Source: Actinomycetales bacterium
Lineage (GTDB): Bacteria; Actinomycetota; Actinomycetes; Mycobacteriales; Micromonosporaceae
NCBI GenBank assembly: GCA_002919305.1
Contig: PKFB01000007.1
Coordinates: 47,787 to 111,786 of the forward strand
DNA: 64,000 nt
Direction: 5' to 3'
Both the position numbers and the translations under genes were made by a program. The notes beneath the pieces are model-generated. The model saw only the letters and a program-made list of their open reading frames with translations. It did no database searches and was not told where the DNA came from. Positions 8,266 to 17,007 of this stretch are shown one piece after another; the stretch's first letter is position 1; the number at the start of each line of letters is the position of its first letter.

Positions 8266-9522
8266 ATGTTCAGCGCCCCGCCCCAGCTCTCCCGTCGGCG
8301 AACCGGGCTCGTGTTCGCCGCGGCCCTGACGCTGCTCGCCGCCGGCGGTGTCCTCGAGGCGCCGCGCTCGGCGGCCGTTTCGGCGCCCGCGGTATCCCCT
8401 GATTCGGTTCAGGTGGGGCAGCCCGTCACTGACGCTCCCCCCGCGCCGCCGGCGCCCCAGCAGCAAGGGTGCGGTACCAGCGGTTTCAACGCCGAGGTCA
8501 CCCAAAACGGCAGCACCTGGACCGCCCGCAACGGCGGCACCATCGTCTACACCGGCAACAGCCTGCTCTCGGCGATGCAGGCCGCGGTGAACAGCCTCAC
8601 GCCGGGGCGTACCTACAAAGAGCGGGTCGTGGTACGAGGCTCCGGGTCGATGAGCGCGGGCTCACGCCTGTCCCTGCCCAGCTACACCAGCCTGGAGGTC
8701 TGCGGCACCATCAACGTCACCGGAAGCGGCTCCGGTGACCAGGCCGTGGTGTACGCCCGTAACGTCACCGACATCGAGGTGCCCTATCTGAGGGTCACCG
8801 GTTCCCCGCTGTACGGGATCTTCATCCGGAACGCCACCAACGTCATCCTGGGTCAGATCGACATGCGCCTGTCGAGTGGCCTGGGCATCCGCATCGACAA
8901 CCACGGGGACCGCAGCGTGCGTACCCGTAACGTCCGGATCGATTACGCCTACATCCAAGGGGCCGGCAACCATGGGGTCGAAACCTACGGGGTGGATGGC
9001 CTGACCATCGGCACCGTGGTCGCCCGGAACGTGGCCTACTCCGGTTTGCAGCTCAACGACACCATCAACGCCACCATCGGCACCGTCGACGCGAACGGAG
9101 CCGGCACCGGCACCGGGTACGCGGCCTTCCGGATGGCTAACCGCAACGGTCGGATCGGCAACAGCTACCCCGTCAACATCCGGGTCGGGCAGGTGATCGC
9201 CCGGGGCGGCGGCCGGGGAATCTTCTGCGTCTCGGAAAGCGGCGGCGCGGTGATCGACCGGATCGACATCGCCGACACCGGCAACAACGCCATCCTGATC
9301 GAAAACTGCTACAACGTCACCATCGCCGCGCAAAGCGGCACGGTCTCCGGAGGCGGTGAGATCCGGGTCGCGGCACGCAGCGAATTCCCGCCCTCCTCCA
9401 ACATCACCCTGCAGAACCTGACGGTCATCAATAACACCGTCCGGGAGTCGCCCTGCGGTGGCGCCAATAATGTGGCGCGTAACCTCAACCTGGTCAACAG
9501 CAGGCTCATCTGGTGCAGCTAA
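8266..9522 (+). CDS. Secreted right-handed parallel beta-helix protein
   Basis: 418 aa from ATG 8266 (GGGAGG ribosome-binding site). The signal peptide SRRRTGLVFAAALTLLAAGG has an Arg-rich n-region that could be a Tat signal, and a Pro-rich linker (APPAPPAPQQQ) follows. From about residue 70 onward the sequence consists of short repeating beta-strand coils (for example VTDIEVPYLRVTGSPLYGIF, NVRIDYAYIQGAGNHGVETY, GLTIGTVVARNVAYSGLQLN), the NosD/pectate-lyase-like beta-helix pattern. Such proteins act on or bind polysaccharides; no catalytic set could be assigned. Paired Cys residues (CGTSG, LEVCGT, IFCVS, ENC, SPCGG, IWCS) suggest disulfides in the exported protein. LacI-type control fits a carbohydrate-related role. 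Confidence 0.8.
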   Translation: MFSAPPQLSRRRTGLVFAAALTLLAAGGVLEAPRSAAVSAPAVSPDSVQVGQPVTDAPPAPPAPQQQGCGTSGFNAEVTQNGSTWTARNGGTIVYTGNSLLSAMQAAVNSLTPGRTYKERVVVRGSGSMSAGSRLSLPSYTSLEVCGTINVTGSGSGDQAVVYARNVTDIEVPYLRVTGSPLYGIFIRNATNVILGQIDMRLSSGLGIRIDNHGDRSVRTRNVRIDYAYIQGAGNHGVETYGVDGLTIGTVVARNVAYSGLQLNDTINATIGTVDANGAGTGTGYAAFRMANRNGRIGNSYPVNIRVGQVIARGGGRGIFCVSESGGAVIDRIDIADTGNNAILIENCYNVTIAAQSGTVSGGGEIRVAARSEFPPSSNITLQNLTVINNTVRESPCGGANNVARNLNLVNSRLIWCS

Positions 9523-9747
9523 TGCAGCTGGTCAGCGCGCGTCGGGTGGGGTTACCGGGGTTACCCGCGGCCCCACTCGATGTCGCCTGTGCCGCTTCAT
9601 CAGGGGTACGCGCCGCGTTCAGCGGGGGTACGCGCCGCCGGGTCGACAGAACGCGACACAGAACACGCCACAAGGGGCGGTCAGGATCACACCGGTGAGA
9701 ACCCGGGAGCGCCACAAGAACCGTCGGTCGCAAACCGTCAATCGACG

Positions 9748-10557
9748 TCAATCGACGAGGCCTTGGAGCAGCGACCGTACCTCATCCACTCCCGACACCA
9801 TCAGGTCGGCTTCCTCACGCAGCTGCCATGGACCTTCGTCCGACCCCACACCGACCCGTAACGCGTACCCTAACCGTCCCTGCTCAGCCAACTTGGTCAG
9901 CCCGCGGAACGCATCCAGATCGGTCACGTCGTCGCCCACGTACATGGCCGCAGCCAGCGTGGTGTCCCCCAGAAGGTTCAGAATGCCGGCGCCCTTGTCG
10001 ATCCTGACCGGCGGGCGTACCTCCAGCACCTTGCGGCCCCAGTGGGTGTTCAGCCCCGCCGCCTCCGCCTGGTGGGCCACCTCCTGGACCGCTCGCTGGG
10101 CGGCCGCTTCGTCGGTTGCGCCTCGCCAGTGGAAAGCGGTGATGGCCTCTTTGTCTTCCAGGCGGATCGCCAGCCGCTCCAGCCGCTGGTCACGGTAGAT
10201 CCGCTCGGTGAAGGCACGTACCCGAGGCGCCCAGGCCAGAACCTCCGGATCGAGGAGTGGTTCGGCTTGCCCTGGGCGAAGCAGCTCTGAGCCATGAGCG
10301 CCGACATAGATGAGGCTGTCCAGCCCAACCACGCGTCGAGCGTCCAGGGCGCGGCGGCCAGAGACACAGGCCACAACACCGTATCGCGCTGCCACCTGCT
10401 CCAATAGGTTTCGTGTGGCGTCCGGGACGTCGGCCTGTGCGTGCCACGCGGTGATTGGCGCGAGCACTCCATCGACATCGAGGAGCACCGCTGAACGAGC
10501 AGGTTCAGCCCGCAACGGAGCTAGTACGTCGCCGTACGCGACCGTCTTGTGTGACAC
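9748..10557 (-). CDS. otsB: Trehalose-6-phosphate phosphatase
   Basis: 269 aa, GTG start (MSHKTVAYGDVLAPLR). It is an HAD hydrolase of the OtsB type: motif I AVLLDVDGVLAPI with the nucleophile and acid/base Asp pair, motif II VACVSGRR, cap domain with VYVGAHGSELLRPG-like segment (IYVGAHGSELLRPG), motif III Lys in VRIDKGAGILNLL and motif IV MYVGDDVTDLDAFR. It removes phosphate from trehalose 6-phosphate in the cytosol. No otsA lies in the window, so the synthase must be elsewhere. The upstream side is an A/T-rich stretch (about 10575-10635) likely to hold its promoter. Confidence 0.93.
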   Translation of the reverse strand: MSHKTVAYGDVLAPLRAEPARSAVLLDVDGVLAPITAWHAQADVPDATRNLLEQVAARYGVVACVSGRRALDARRVVGLDSLIYVGAHGSELLRPGQAEPLLDPEVLAWAPRVRAFTERIYRDQRLERLAIRLEDKEAITAFHWRGATDEAAAQRAVQEVAHQAEAAGLNTHWGRKVLEVRPPVRIDKGAGILNLLGDTTLAAAMYVGDDVTDLDAFRGLTKLAEQGRLGYALRVGVGSDEGPWQLREEADLMVSGVDEVRSLLQGLVD

Positions 10558-10999
10558 GACCGTTCAGTATGCCTTCCTCATGTTTCCAATGATCGTTATT
10601 TAGACATGAGTGAGGATGAAAATGAAATGTCTCGTGGGTAGTCGTCTCACGTGATCACCCCGGGACCCCAGGTTGTTCCCAGGACACGACAGGCACCTGA
10701 CCGACGGTACCGCACCTGCCCGGTCAGTCGCGTGAGATGGCGTCGTCCCCCATTCCCCGACAGGCCAGGCGCCACGATAGCGCCCTCGATCACCGCCGTC
10801 CCTGTTTAGCCATCTCACGACGACTTTTGAGGGTTTCCACCCTCCTCGCCCGAGGCATCGTCTATACACTCACCGCCGCATCCCGACCCATTCCTCCCGG
10901 TCGGCACCCTGGTCGACGGAGCATACCCCTCCCGCCCAGGGCGGCACTGTCCCTATATCGCCCTTGAACCAAGAAACGTACTATCAAGGTGGATTTATT
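10558..10999. promoter_or_regulatory. Divergent intergenic region between otsB and the M48 gene
   Basis: 440 bp with no convincing gene. It includes an unusually A/T-rich patch near 10580-10630 next to otsB and an 11-bp inverted repeat CGTGAGATGGC (10731-10741) / GCCATCTCACG (10809-10819) enclosing about 67 bp. Promoters for both flanking genes must lie here, but I could not fix their boxes. Confidence 0.35.
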
Positions 11000-12531
11000 G
11001 TGATAACCGCGTTTCGCGCGCTTATCTCCACCCTCATGCTTTTCGACTTCTATGTCATAGCCCTCGCCCAGATAATCGCCATCGGCCTGTTGACGATTTG
11101 GCTCTCAAGTAACCTGTCCGGTCCCGCCGCGATCCGACTCGGTGGGGCCTTGCTGATTTTCACTGTTGGCGCGGTGGGGTACGGCACCTGGAAAGCGATC
11201 TGCACCTGGTATGAGCCCATGCCAGGGGTGCCTCTCACCCGCGCCGACGCCCCGGCGCTGTGGCGGTTGGTGGATGAGTTGGCCGCCGCGGCGGCCACCC
11301 GACCGCCGGACGAGATCATCCTGATTCCCCAGGTCAACGCCGCGGTGTCGGAGCGGACCGTGCTGATGGGTTTAATCAGCCGACGGCGGTACCTGTACAT
11401 CGGCCTGCCGTTGCTCATGACGCTCACTGTGGCTCAGGTACGCGCGGTGCTGGGGCACGAGTTCGGCCACTACTCGGGGCGCCACACCCGCCTCTCAGCG
11501 ATTTCGTACCGGGGTGGTCTGGTGATCGCGCAGACGGTCACCAGCATGTCGCGTCGTAACGTCGCCGGTTGGATGTTCCGGGCGTACGCGAGGCTGTACT
11601 GGATCGCGCAAAGTAGCGTCCGTCGCCTCCAGGAACGGGAGGCTGACCTGCTCGCGGCCCAGGTCGGTGGACGTGAAGCGGCCAGAAGCGCCCTCATCGA
11701 GGTCGAGGTGATCGGGCAGGCCTTCGCGTTCTTCCTCGAGCAATACGTCCGCCTGGGGATGGGATCGGGGCTACCGTCCCGATGACGTCTTCGGCGGCTT
11801 CCGGGCTTTTCTGCAGGTCACCACGCTGTCAGAGCTGCTGGATCAGTTGGCGGCCGGGCGGTCAGCGGCGCTGACCAGGGCCCTGTTCGGCGCCGCTGAC
11901 CCCGAGCAGGCCCGTGAGCAATTCGTTCAGGCGCTGACTCAGGTGCTGCTCGTCGCGGCGCTCCGGTCGGGTATCGCCCGCTACCGGTTGGTCTGGGGCG
12001 GCCCGATCCGCCTGGTCGGTGCCGACGGTTTGACAGAGATCGCCATGCTCGCGCTCAATCCAGCCAGCCCGCTACCGGTTGGCCGCCCTCGGGATCCAGA
12101 TGACGATGGTCCGACAGGTGGAGCGCAACGTCACCGCCGTCGGCTCCCGCTACGTGGCGGCGCTGGTCAACGTCATGGTCAACACGCAGCGCCATGATCT
12201 GGTGCTGCTGGATACCGGGATGGTTCTCATCCCCAACACCCGGTACAGAGGGCTGTCCAAGCAGCGTCTGGTCAAGACGCTGCGGGAGACGCCGCCGGAA
12301 CGGTTGGCCACCATGCCGGGGCATCGCTTTGTACCCTACGACGAGATCGCGTCCGTCACGCGAATCAGTGCGTTCCGTCTCCACTACAACCTGACCTTGT
12401 ACAGCGGTGAGACGGTACAGCTGCGTATCCCCTTAAGCGCCAAACAGATCGGCAAGGCCACGAAGACCCTTTTGGGGATCCTCGATCACCTCACCGCGCG
12501 CTGCGCGTCCGTGACCGTCCCACCCGCCTGA
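11000..12531 (+). pseudogene. M48-family membrane metalloprotease gene with two single-base frameshifts
   Basis: Starts at GTG 11000 (AAGGTGG 7 bp upstream). The N-terminus has two or three membrane helices, then the zinc motif VLGHEFGHYSGRH and the downstream Glu in LQEREADLLAAQVGG, all typical of HtpX/M48B proteases. The reading frame breaks twice. Removing one G from GGGG 11767-11770 turns a stop into LGMGSGYRPDDVFGGF, the expected continuation. Removing one C from CCC 12068-12070 joins ALNPAS to RYRLAALGIQMTMV. The last part (to 12531) is intact and ends IGKATKTLLGILDHLTARC. Repaired, the product would be about 509 aa. Either the gene is recently inactivated or both breaks are sequencing errors in G/C runs. 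Confidence 0.8.
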
Positions 12532-12644
12532 GCGCTCCTGGGCTCGGGAGGGGGTCGAAAGAGATCAGTGGCGTCACACCACCCGTGCGGACGGCTGCCC
12601 GCCCGGCCTCACCGCAGCCCGACTGTCGGGCGGGCCGCGGTCCG

Positions 12645-12953
12645 TCAATCCGGCGTGGTGTCCAGGCGCCGCTCCACCAGGTCAAGGTGGGGCTCCCACA
12701 ATCTGCGGTAAGGCTCAAGCCAGGCGTCGAGTTCCCGTAGCGGCTCCGGCCGCAGCTCATACCAGCGGCGTTGGGCGTCCTGTCGGACCCGTACCAGCCC
12801 GGCTTCACGGAGCACCCGCAGGTGTTTGGAGGTGCTGGGCTGACTCAGCCCAAGCTGATGAGTGAGCTCCCCTACCATCCGCGGGCGCTCCCGCAGCAGA
12901 TCCAGGATCCGACGTCGGGTGGGTTCAGCGATGACGTCGAAGGGCGCGACCAC
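12645..12953 (-). CDS. ArsR-family winged-helix regulator
   Basis: 102 aa, GTG start with GGAGG upstream at suboptimal spacing. Helix-turn-helix segment: AEPTRRRILDLLRERPRMVG, then ELTHQLGLSQPSTSKHLRVL and wing REAGLVRVRQDAQRRWYELR. There are no Cys or His metal sites, so this is the PF01022/HTH_20 non-metal subgroup that often controls SRPBCC (AHSA1) proteins; no such partner lies next to it here. The promoter side contains a duplicated GGAATATA (about 12967-12986), a possible autoregulatory site. Confidence 0.85.
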   Translation of the reverse strand: MVAPFDVIAEPTRRRILDLLRERPRMVGELTHQLGLSQPSTSKHLRVLREAGLVRVRQDAQRRWYELRPEPLRELDAWLEPYRRLWEPHLDLVERRLDTTPD

Positions 12954-13470
12954 TCTCTGAATATATTCCTCCGGCTATATTCCGGAACCCCCATGCCACC
13001 CTAATCGGGACTAAGGCCGCGTACCCCCCGCATCGACACGGGGCCTGGGTGGCCGGAAACGTCGCGCGCGGCTCTTCACGGCACAGCACCGACGGCGGGA
13101 CTCCACGCTCGTCAGGACCAGGCCTGGCGCCCGCTGCACCGACAATGACGTGCGGCTCGTGTGGCGGCCTTCCGCGCGTACCCCTAGGGCTTCTCGGCAC
13201 GTCCGGTTGCGCCGTGACGCTGCGTCGTCGAACCTGGAGACGTGATCTGCCAAGCCTGTCGTGAGCAGCGGCACCGGGAGTGCCGGGGCGGCTCCTGGTG
13301 CGACTGTCAGCACAAGGTGCCGCAACCGCCGCAGCCGGCTACTGGCCCGGCCGGGGAGTGACCGGTCAGGGACGCAGGTACGGCGTGTAGCGGTACGCCC
13401 GTCGCCACCCGTATGCCGCCGCGGTGAGCGCCCAAGCGCGCGCAGTGTCGCCTTTTTCTCTCGCGCAGGT

Positions 13471-13532
13471 CGGTGTGATCCGGACCGGACGCCATGCCCG
13501 ACCACACCGCGTGTCCGGTCCGAATCACACCG
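13471..13532. repeat. 20-bp-arm inverted repeat in a gene-poor stretch
   Basis: Arms CGGTGTGATCCGGACCGGAC (13471-13490) and GTCCGGTCCGAATCACACCG (13513-13532) match at 19 of 20 positions around a 22-bp loop. It lies 75 bp before the FKBP start, in a 640-bp stretch (12954-13594) where I see no convincing gene. It could be a cruciform-forming protein site or an RNA hairpin in the fkbp leader; no U tract follows. Confidence 0.6.
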
Positions 13533-13606
13533 GGTCAAAGTCGCGGACGCCGATCAACGGTGTTTGGATGGGGTGGTTGTTGTCTCTGAGATGAATGGAT
13601 CACGCA

Positions 13607-13936
13607 ATGAGCGACAAACTGCAGATCGAAGACGTCGTGGTGGGGCAGGGTAAGGAGGCCCGCCCAGGCCAGACGGTCAGCGTGCACTACGTCGGAACCT
13701 TGCCCGATGGCCGCAAGTTCGACTCATCGCGGGACCGCCAGCAGGCGTTCGCTTTCCCCTTGGGCGCGGGCAGCGTCATCAAGGGCTGGGAGCAGGGGGT
13801 GGTCGGCATGCGGGTCGGCGGTGTCCGCAGGTTGGTGATCCCGCCCCACCTGGGCTACGGCGAGCGCGGCTTCCCGCCGGTGATCCCGCCGTCGGCGACG
13901 CTCCACTTCGAGATCGAACTGCTCGACGTTCAGTAA
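13607..13936 (+). CDS. FKBP-type peptidyl-prolyl cis-trans isomerase
   Basis: 109 aa from ATG 13607 (GGAT 7 bp upstream); ATG 13595 would add MDHA. The single FKBP domain shows VSVHYVGTLPDGRKFDSSRD, FAFPLGAGSVIKGWEQGVVG, MRVGGVRRLVIPPHLGYGER and ATLHFEIELLDVQ, covering the Tyr, Asp, Trp and Tyr of the FK506 pocket. There is no signal peptide, so it is a cytosolic protein-folding catalyst. It stands alone; the upstream leader carries a long inverted repeat. Confidence 0.95.
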   Translation: MSDKLQIEDVVVGQGKEARPGQTVSVHYVGTLPDGRKFDSSRDRQQAFAFPLGAGSVIKGWEQGVVGMRVGGVRRLVIPPHLGYGERGFPPVIPPSATLHFEIELLDVQ

Positions 13937-14322
13937 CTCCCTGATCGAGAAGCACTGAGCCGTCCCCCGGTGGCCCGAGGCCCCTCAGGTTCTGACAAGC
14001 CGATTCTGGCCGATAGCGGGCCTGGGTAGGACGGAGCACATCCCGGCCGGGTCACATCGGCCTGGTCGGGATTCTGACAGCCGCACGCGGCAGACTCGCC
14101 GGTTGGTCAGGCGGGACACCATCAATCAGCGCCCGGTCAGAAGTTTTTTGCGTCTCGTCCCCGGGCCTGTTCATCCCTGAAACCTGAGGTCACCGCCGGC
14201 GCTGGCCGTACGCAGGCGCGCCCACGTCGCCCGCCGTGCACACCCTTCCCGCCAAAATCCGGGTATCAATACAGATGCTGTCATGATCATGCGTCCGCGA
14301 GGTTGCCCCGCGGTACGCAGAT

Positions 14323-14343
14323 CCACGTTAGTCTCCTAAGTGG
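14323..14343 (+). promoter_or_regulatory. Imperfect palindrome upstream of the WYL regulator gene
   Basis: CCAC-g-TTAG-TCTC-CTAA-GTGG forms two nested inverted half-sites 32 bp before the start codon, where an autoregulatory operator would be expected. I see nothing else to annotate in 13937-14374. Confidence 0.4.
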
Positions 14344-14374
14344 ACAGTTTCGGTCCGGATTGAGGAAGTGGTCT

Positions 14375-15331
14375 GTGTCGCATCCCACAACCCGCGTACT
14401 CGCCCTGCTGGAACTACTTCAAACCCATCCCCAGCTCGGGGGTGCTGAACTCGCCCGTCGGCTGGGGGTTGATCCCCGAACTGTCCGGCGGTACGCGACC
14501 CGGCTCATTGAGCTGGGTATCCCCGTGGAGGCGGTACGGGGCCGTTACGGAGGTTACCGGCTCCGCCCCGGTTCCAAGCTGCCTCCGTTGATGTTCACCG
14601 ACGACGAAGCCGTCGCCGTGGTGCTCGGCCTGGTGGCCAGTGGCCGATTCGGCTTAGTCCCGGACGACATCCGTGTCGACAGTGCACTGTCCAAATTAGA
14701 ACGAGTGATGCCGACGCCGCTGCGGGACCGGGTCAGCGCGATCACGCAAACCCTCTCCTTCGCCTCCCTGCCCCGTCAGGTGCACAGCCCGGCCGCCACC
14801 GCCCTCCTGAACCTGGCAGAGGCGGTACGCACCCGGCGTACCGTACGCATCCAGTACTGTTCCCACCGAGGGAAACACACCGAACGCTCCCTGAACCCCT
14901 ACGGCCTGGTGTTCCACTCTGGACGGTGGTACACCGCCGGTCACGACCACAGCCGGAACGCGGTGCGGACCTTCCGGCTGGACCGGATCGAGCACATCGC
15001 CCTCACCGAGGACACCTTCACGGTGCCTGCGGGCTTCGACGCCGTCGACTACGTGCTGGCCTCCCTGACCGCCGTCTCATACGACCATGAGGTGGTGGCG
15101 CTCATCGAGACCACGGTGGAGCAGGCCCGCCGCCGCGTACCCCCCACCGTGGGCAGCCTCGAAGAGACCGCCGAGGGGACCCTGCTGCGGGCCCGCGTCG
15201 ACGACCTCGACAGGATGGCGCGGTTCCTGGCGGGCCTCCCCTGGCCGTTCATCATCCGCAAACCCGAGGCGCTGCGTATCGCCGTCCGGGAACTGGCCTC
15301 TTCCCTGGCCTTACTCGCCGATCGCCGCTGA
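14375..15331 (+). CDS. WYL-domain transcriptional regulator
   Basis: 318 aa from GTG 14375 with TGAGGAAG upstream; a longer ORF extends to 14303 but crosses the likely promoter. The N-terminal HTH_11 domain reads VLALLELLQTHPQLGGAELA, then RRLGVDPRTVRRYATRLIEL and the wing RGRYGGYRLRPGSKLPPLMF. The WYL domain follows near residues 155-225 (RTVRIQYCSHRGKHTERSLN, PYGLVFHSGRWYTAGHD), with the WYL triplet replaced by WYT. The C-terminal WCX region ends PWPFIIRKPEALRIAVRELA. WYL regulators sense ligands, often nucleic acids or second messengers. It is followed 103 bp later by a zinc-finger/coiled-coil gene on the same strand. Confidence 0.9.
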   Translation: MSHPTTRVLALLELLQTHPQLGGAELARRLGVDPRTVRRYATRLIELGIPVEAVRGRYGGYRLRPGSKLPPLMFTDDEAVAVVLGLVASGRFGLVPDDIRVDSALSKLERVMPTPLRDRVSAITQTLSFASLPRQVHSPAATALLNLAEAVRTRRTVRIQYCSHRGKHTERSLNPYGLVFHSGRWYTAGHDHSRNAVRTFRLDRIEHIALTEDTFTVPAGFDAVDYVLASLTAVSYDHEVVALIETTVEQARRRVPPTVGSLEETAEGTLLRARVDDLDRMARFLAGLPWPFIIRKPEALRIAVRELASSLALLADRR

Positions 15332-15434
15332 CCACCGGGCCGCCACACCCGGCCACCTACCCTGGGAGCACCGACCAGCCCGGCGTCCATACCGCCCGCG
15401 CGGCGCCGGAACCCGGCAATTAGGCTCAGAGGCC

Positions 15435-16607
15435 GTGACGTCCAGCGAGACGGTGACCGGCCAGACGACCAGCGAGGTGCCGACCCGGCCCTGCCAGTAC
15501 TGCGGTGCTCCCGTCCCGCAACGACCAGGCGCCGGTCGCCCGTTCCGGTACTGCCGCGACAACAACGGCGCCTGCCAGCGGGCGGCCCGTAACCTGCGGA
15601 TGCGGGAACGCAACGCCCCCGGCCTGACCGGCCAGGTGGCCCGGGTCTGGGAAATCGTGGACCGCTTGGAGACGGTGAGCGAAACCCTCGCCGAGGCCCT
15701 CCACGCGGAACTGTCCCCCGCGGGGGTGGAGCGTCAGGTCGCCGAAGCTCGCGCCGAAGCGGCGCAGCTGATCGCCGCCGCGCACGCCGAACGAGACCAG
15801 GCCCGACAGGAAGCCGACGCGGCTCGACAAGCCGCCCAGGCCGACCAGGCCCGGGCCGAGGCCGCCCGCGCCGAGGCACAACGCGCCATCACCGCCGCCG
15901 AACAAGCCGCCGAGCAGGCCCGGCAGGCGCAGCAGGAACGCGACGAGGCGATCGCCGCCCGGGACGAGGCCCGCGCCCAGGCGGCCGCCGCCGACGCGCT
16001 GCGGGTAGCGGCGCAGACCGAACGCGACGCGGCCCGCGCCCAGGCCGACCAGGCCACACGCCAGCGGGAGGCGCTGGCCGAAGAACTCGCAGAGGTACGC
16101 CGGGAGCAGGCCCGTCTACAGGAACGGCTGACGCAGGTCACCGCGGAACGCGACAGTGCCCACAGCCGCGCCGAACGGGAAGCCCGGGCCCGTCAGGACG
16201 CCGAAACCCAGCTGGCCCTCGCCCAGGAACGCACCGCCGAGGTGGAGGCCGCCGCGGCGCAGGCACGACGCCTCGCCGAAGCAGCCCAGCAGGAGGCGAC
16301 CGAGGCGCGGCAACGCGCCCAGCAGGCGGAGCAACGCGCCGAACAGGCAGAACGCCACGCGCACGAGACCGAACGGAACGCCCAGGAGACGCTCCGGCAG
16401 GCCCAGGCCGACGCCGAACGCTGGCGCACCGAAGCGCAGCGCGCCGCCACGGAGCTGGAGCGACTCACCGAACGGCTCCGCACCGCCGAGGCCGACCGGG
16501 ATGCTGCCCGCGCCGACCTCGCCCGCGCCCACGCCCAGATCGAGCGCCTCACCGGACAAATCAGCGACCTCACCAGCGCCCTCAGCCGCCTGAGCGCCAA
16601 CGGCTAG
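15435..16607 (+). CDS. Zinc-finger plus long coiled-coil protein of unknown function
   Basis: 390 aa from GTG 15435 (weak ribosome-binding site). Residues about 17-45 form a putative zinc finger: CQYCGAPVP ... FRYCRDNNGAC, followed by QRAARNLRMRERN, which resembles actinobacterial recombination/replication-associated zinc fingers. From about residue 95 to the end the sequence is an almost unbroken Ala/Glu/Arg/Gln heptad pattern (AERDQARQEADAARQAAQAD and similar), predicting a very long parallel coiled coil with no membrane segment. This layout recalls KfrA-like plasmid partition proteins and cytoskeletal scaffolds, but the fold similarity may be only compositional. It is probably a dimeric DNA- or chromosome-associated scaffold. 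A strong terminator follows. Confidence 0.7.
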   Translation: MTSSETVTGQTTSEVPTRPCQYCGAPVPQRPGAGRPFRYCRDNNGACQRAARNLRMRERNAPGLTGQVARVWEIVDRLETVSETLAEALHAELSPAGVERQVAEARAEAAQLIAAAHAERDQARQEADAARQAAQADQARAEAARAEAQRAITAAEQAAEQARQAQQERDEAIAARDEARAQAAAADALRVAAQTERDAARAQADQATRQREALAEELAEVRREQARLQERLTQVTAERDSAHSRAEREARARQDAETQLALAQERTAEVEAAAAQARRLAEAAQQEATEARQRAQQAEQRAEQAERHAHETERNAQETLRQAQADAERWRTEAQRAATELERLTERLRTAEADRDAARADLARAHAQIERLTGQISDLTSALSRLSANG

Positions 16608-16635
16608 GCGTTCACGCTGCCTAGATCAGTGACAT

Positions 16636-16659
16636 AGCGGCCCCGCCAACGGGGCCGCT
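16636..16659 (+). terminator. Terminator after the coiled-coil gene
   Basis: Perfect 9-bp stem AGCGGCCCC / GGGGCCGCT with a 6-nt loop, 29 bp after the stop codon and followed by GAACGTTTTGG. The remaining 16660-17007 shows no convincing gene or signal. Confidence 0.75.
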
Positions 16660-17007
16660 GAACGTTTTGGGCCCTCTAGGGGTGATGAAGCAACCCCAAC
16701 CTCAAATCGCGGGTCAGACCGGCTTTTCGAGGCGCGGCTGAGCTGATTTTTGCAGCGATCCGCCGGTTGTGCATCTGTGCTGGTCAGAGCGTTAATCCGA
16801 ATGATCATGATCAACGCCAAGGACTACCGCCCTTGTGCCCTGTGTCAGGATCATGCGCTTCCACAAAGCGGCCAGGCTACCGGAATCTCGACGGGAATAA
16901 CCGATACATGCCTCAAATAAACCCTTTGACGGTTTCAGGACGCGGCTTCACTCCGGTTCTCACCTACAGGCCTACAGGGTACGCAGTGGGATGAGCGGCT
17001 GACCTGG

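Noticed and set aside
13011..13538. 175-codon minus-strand frame before the FKBP gene
   Set aside because: Arg-rich composition, no domain, no ribosome-binding site, and it runs through the long inverted repeat.
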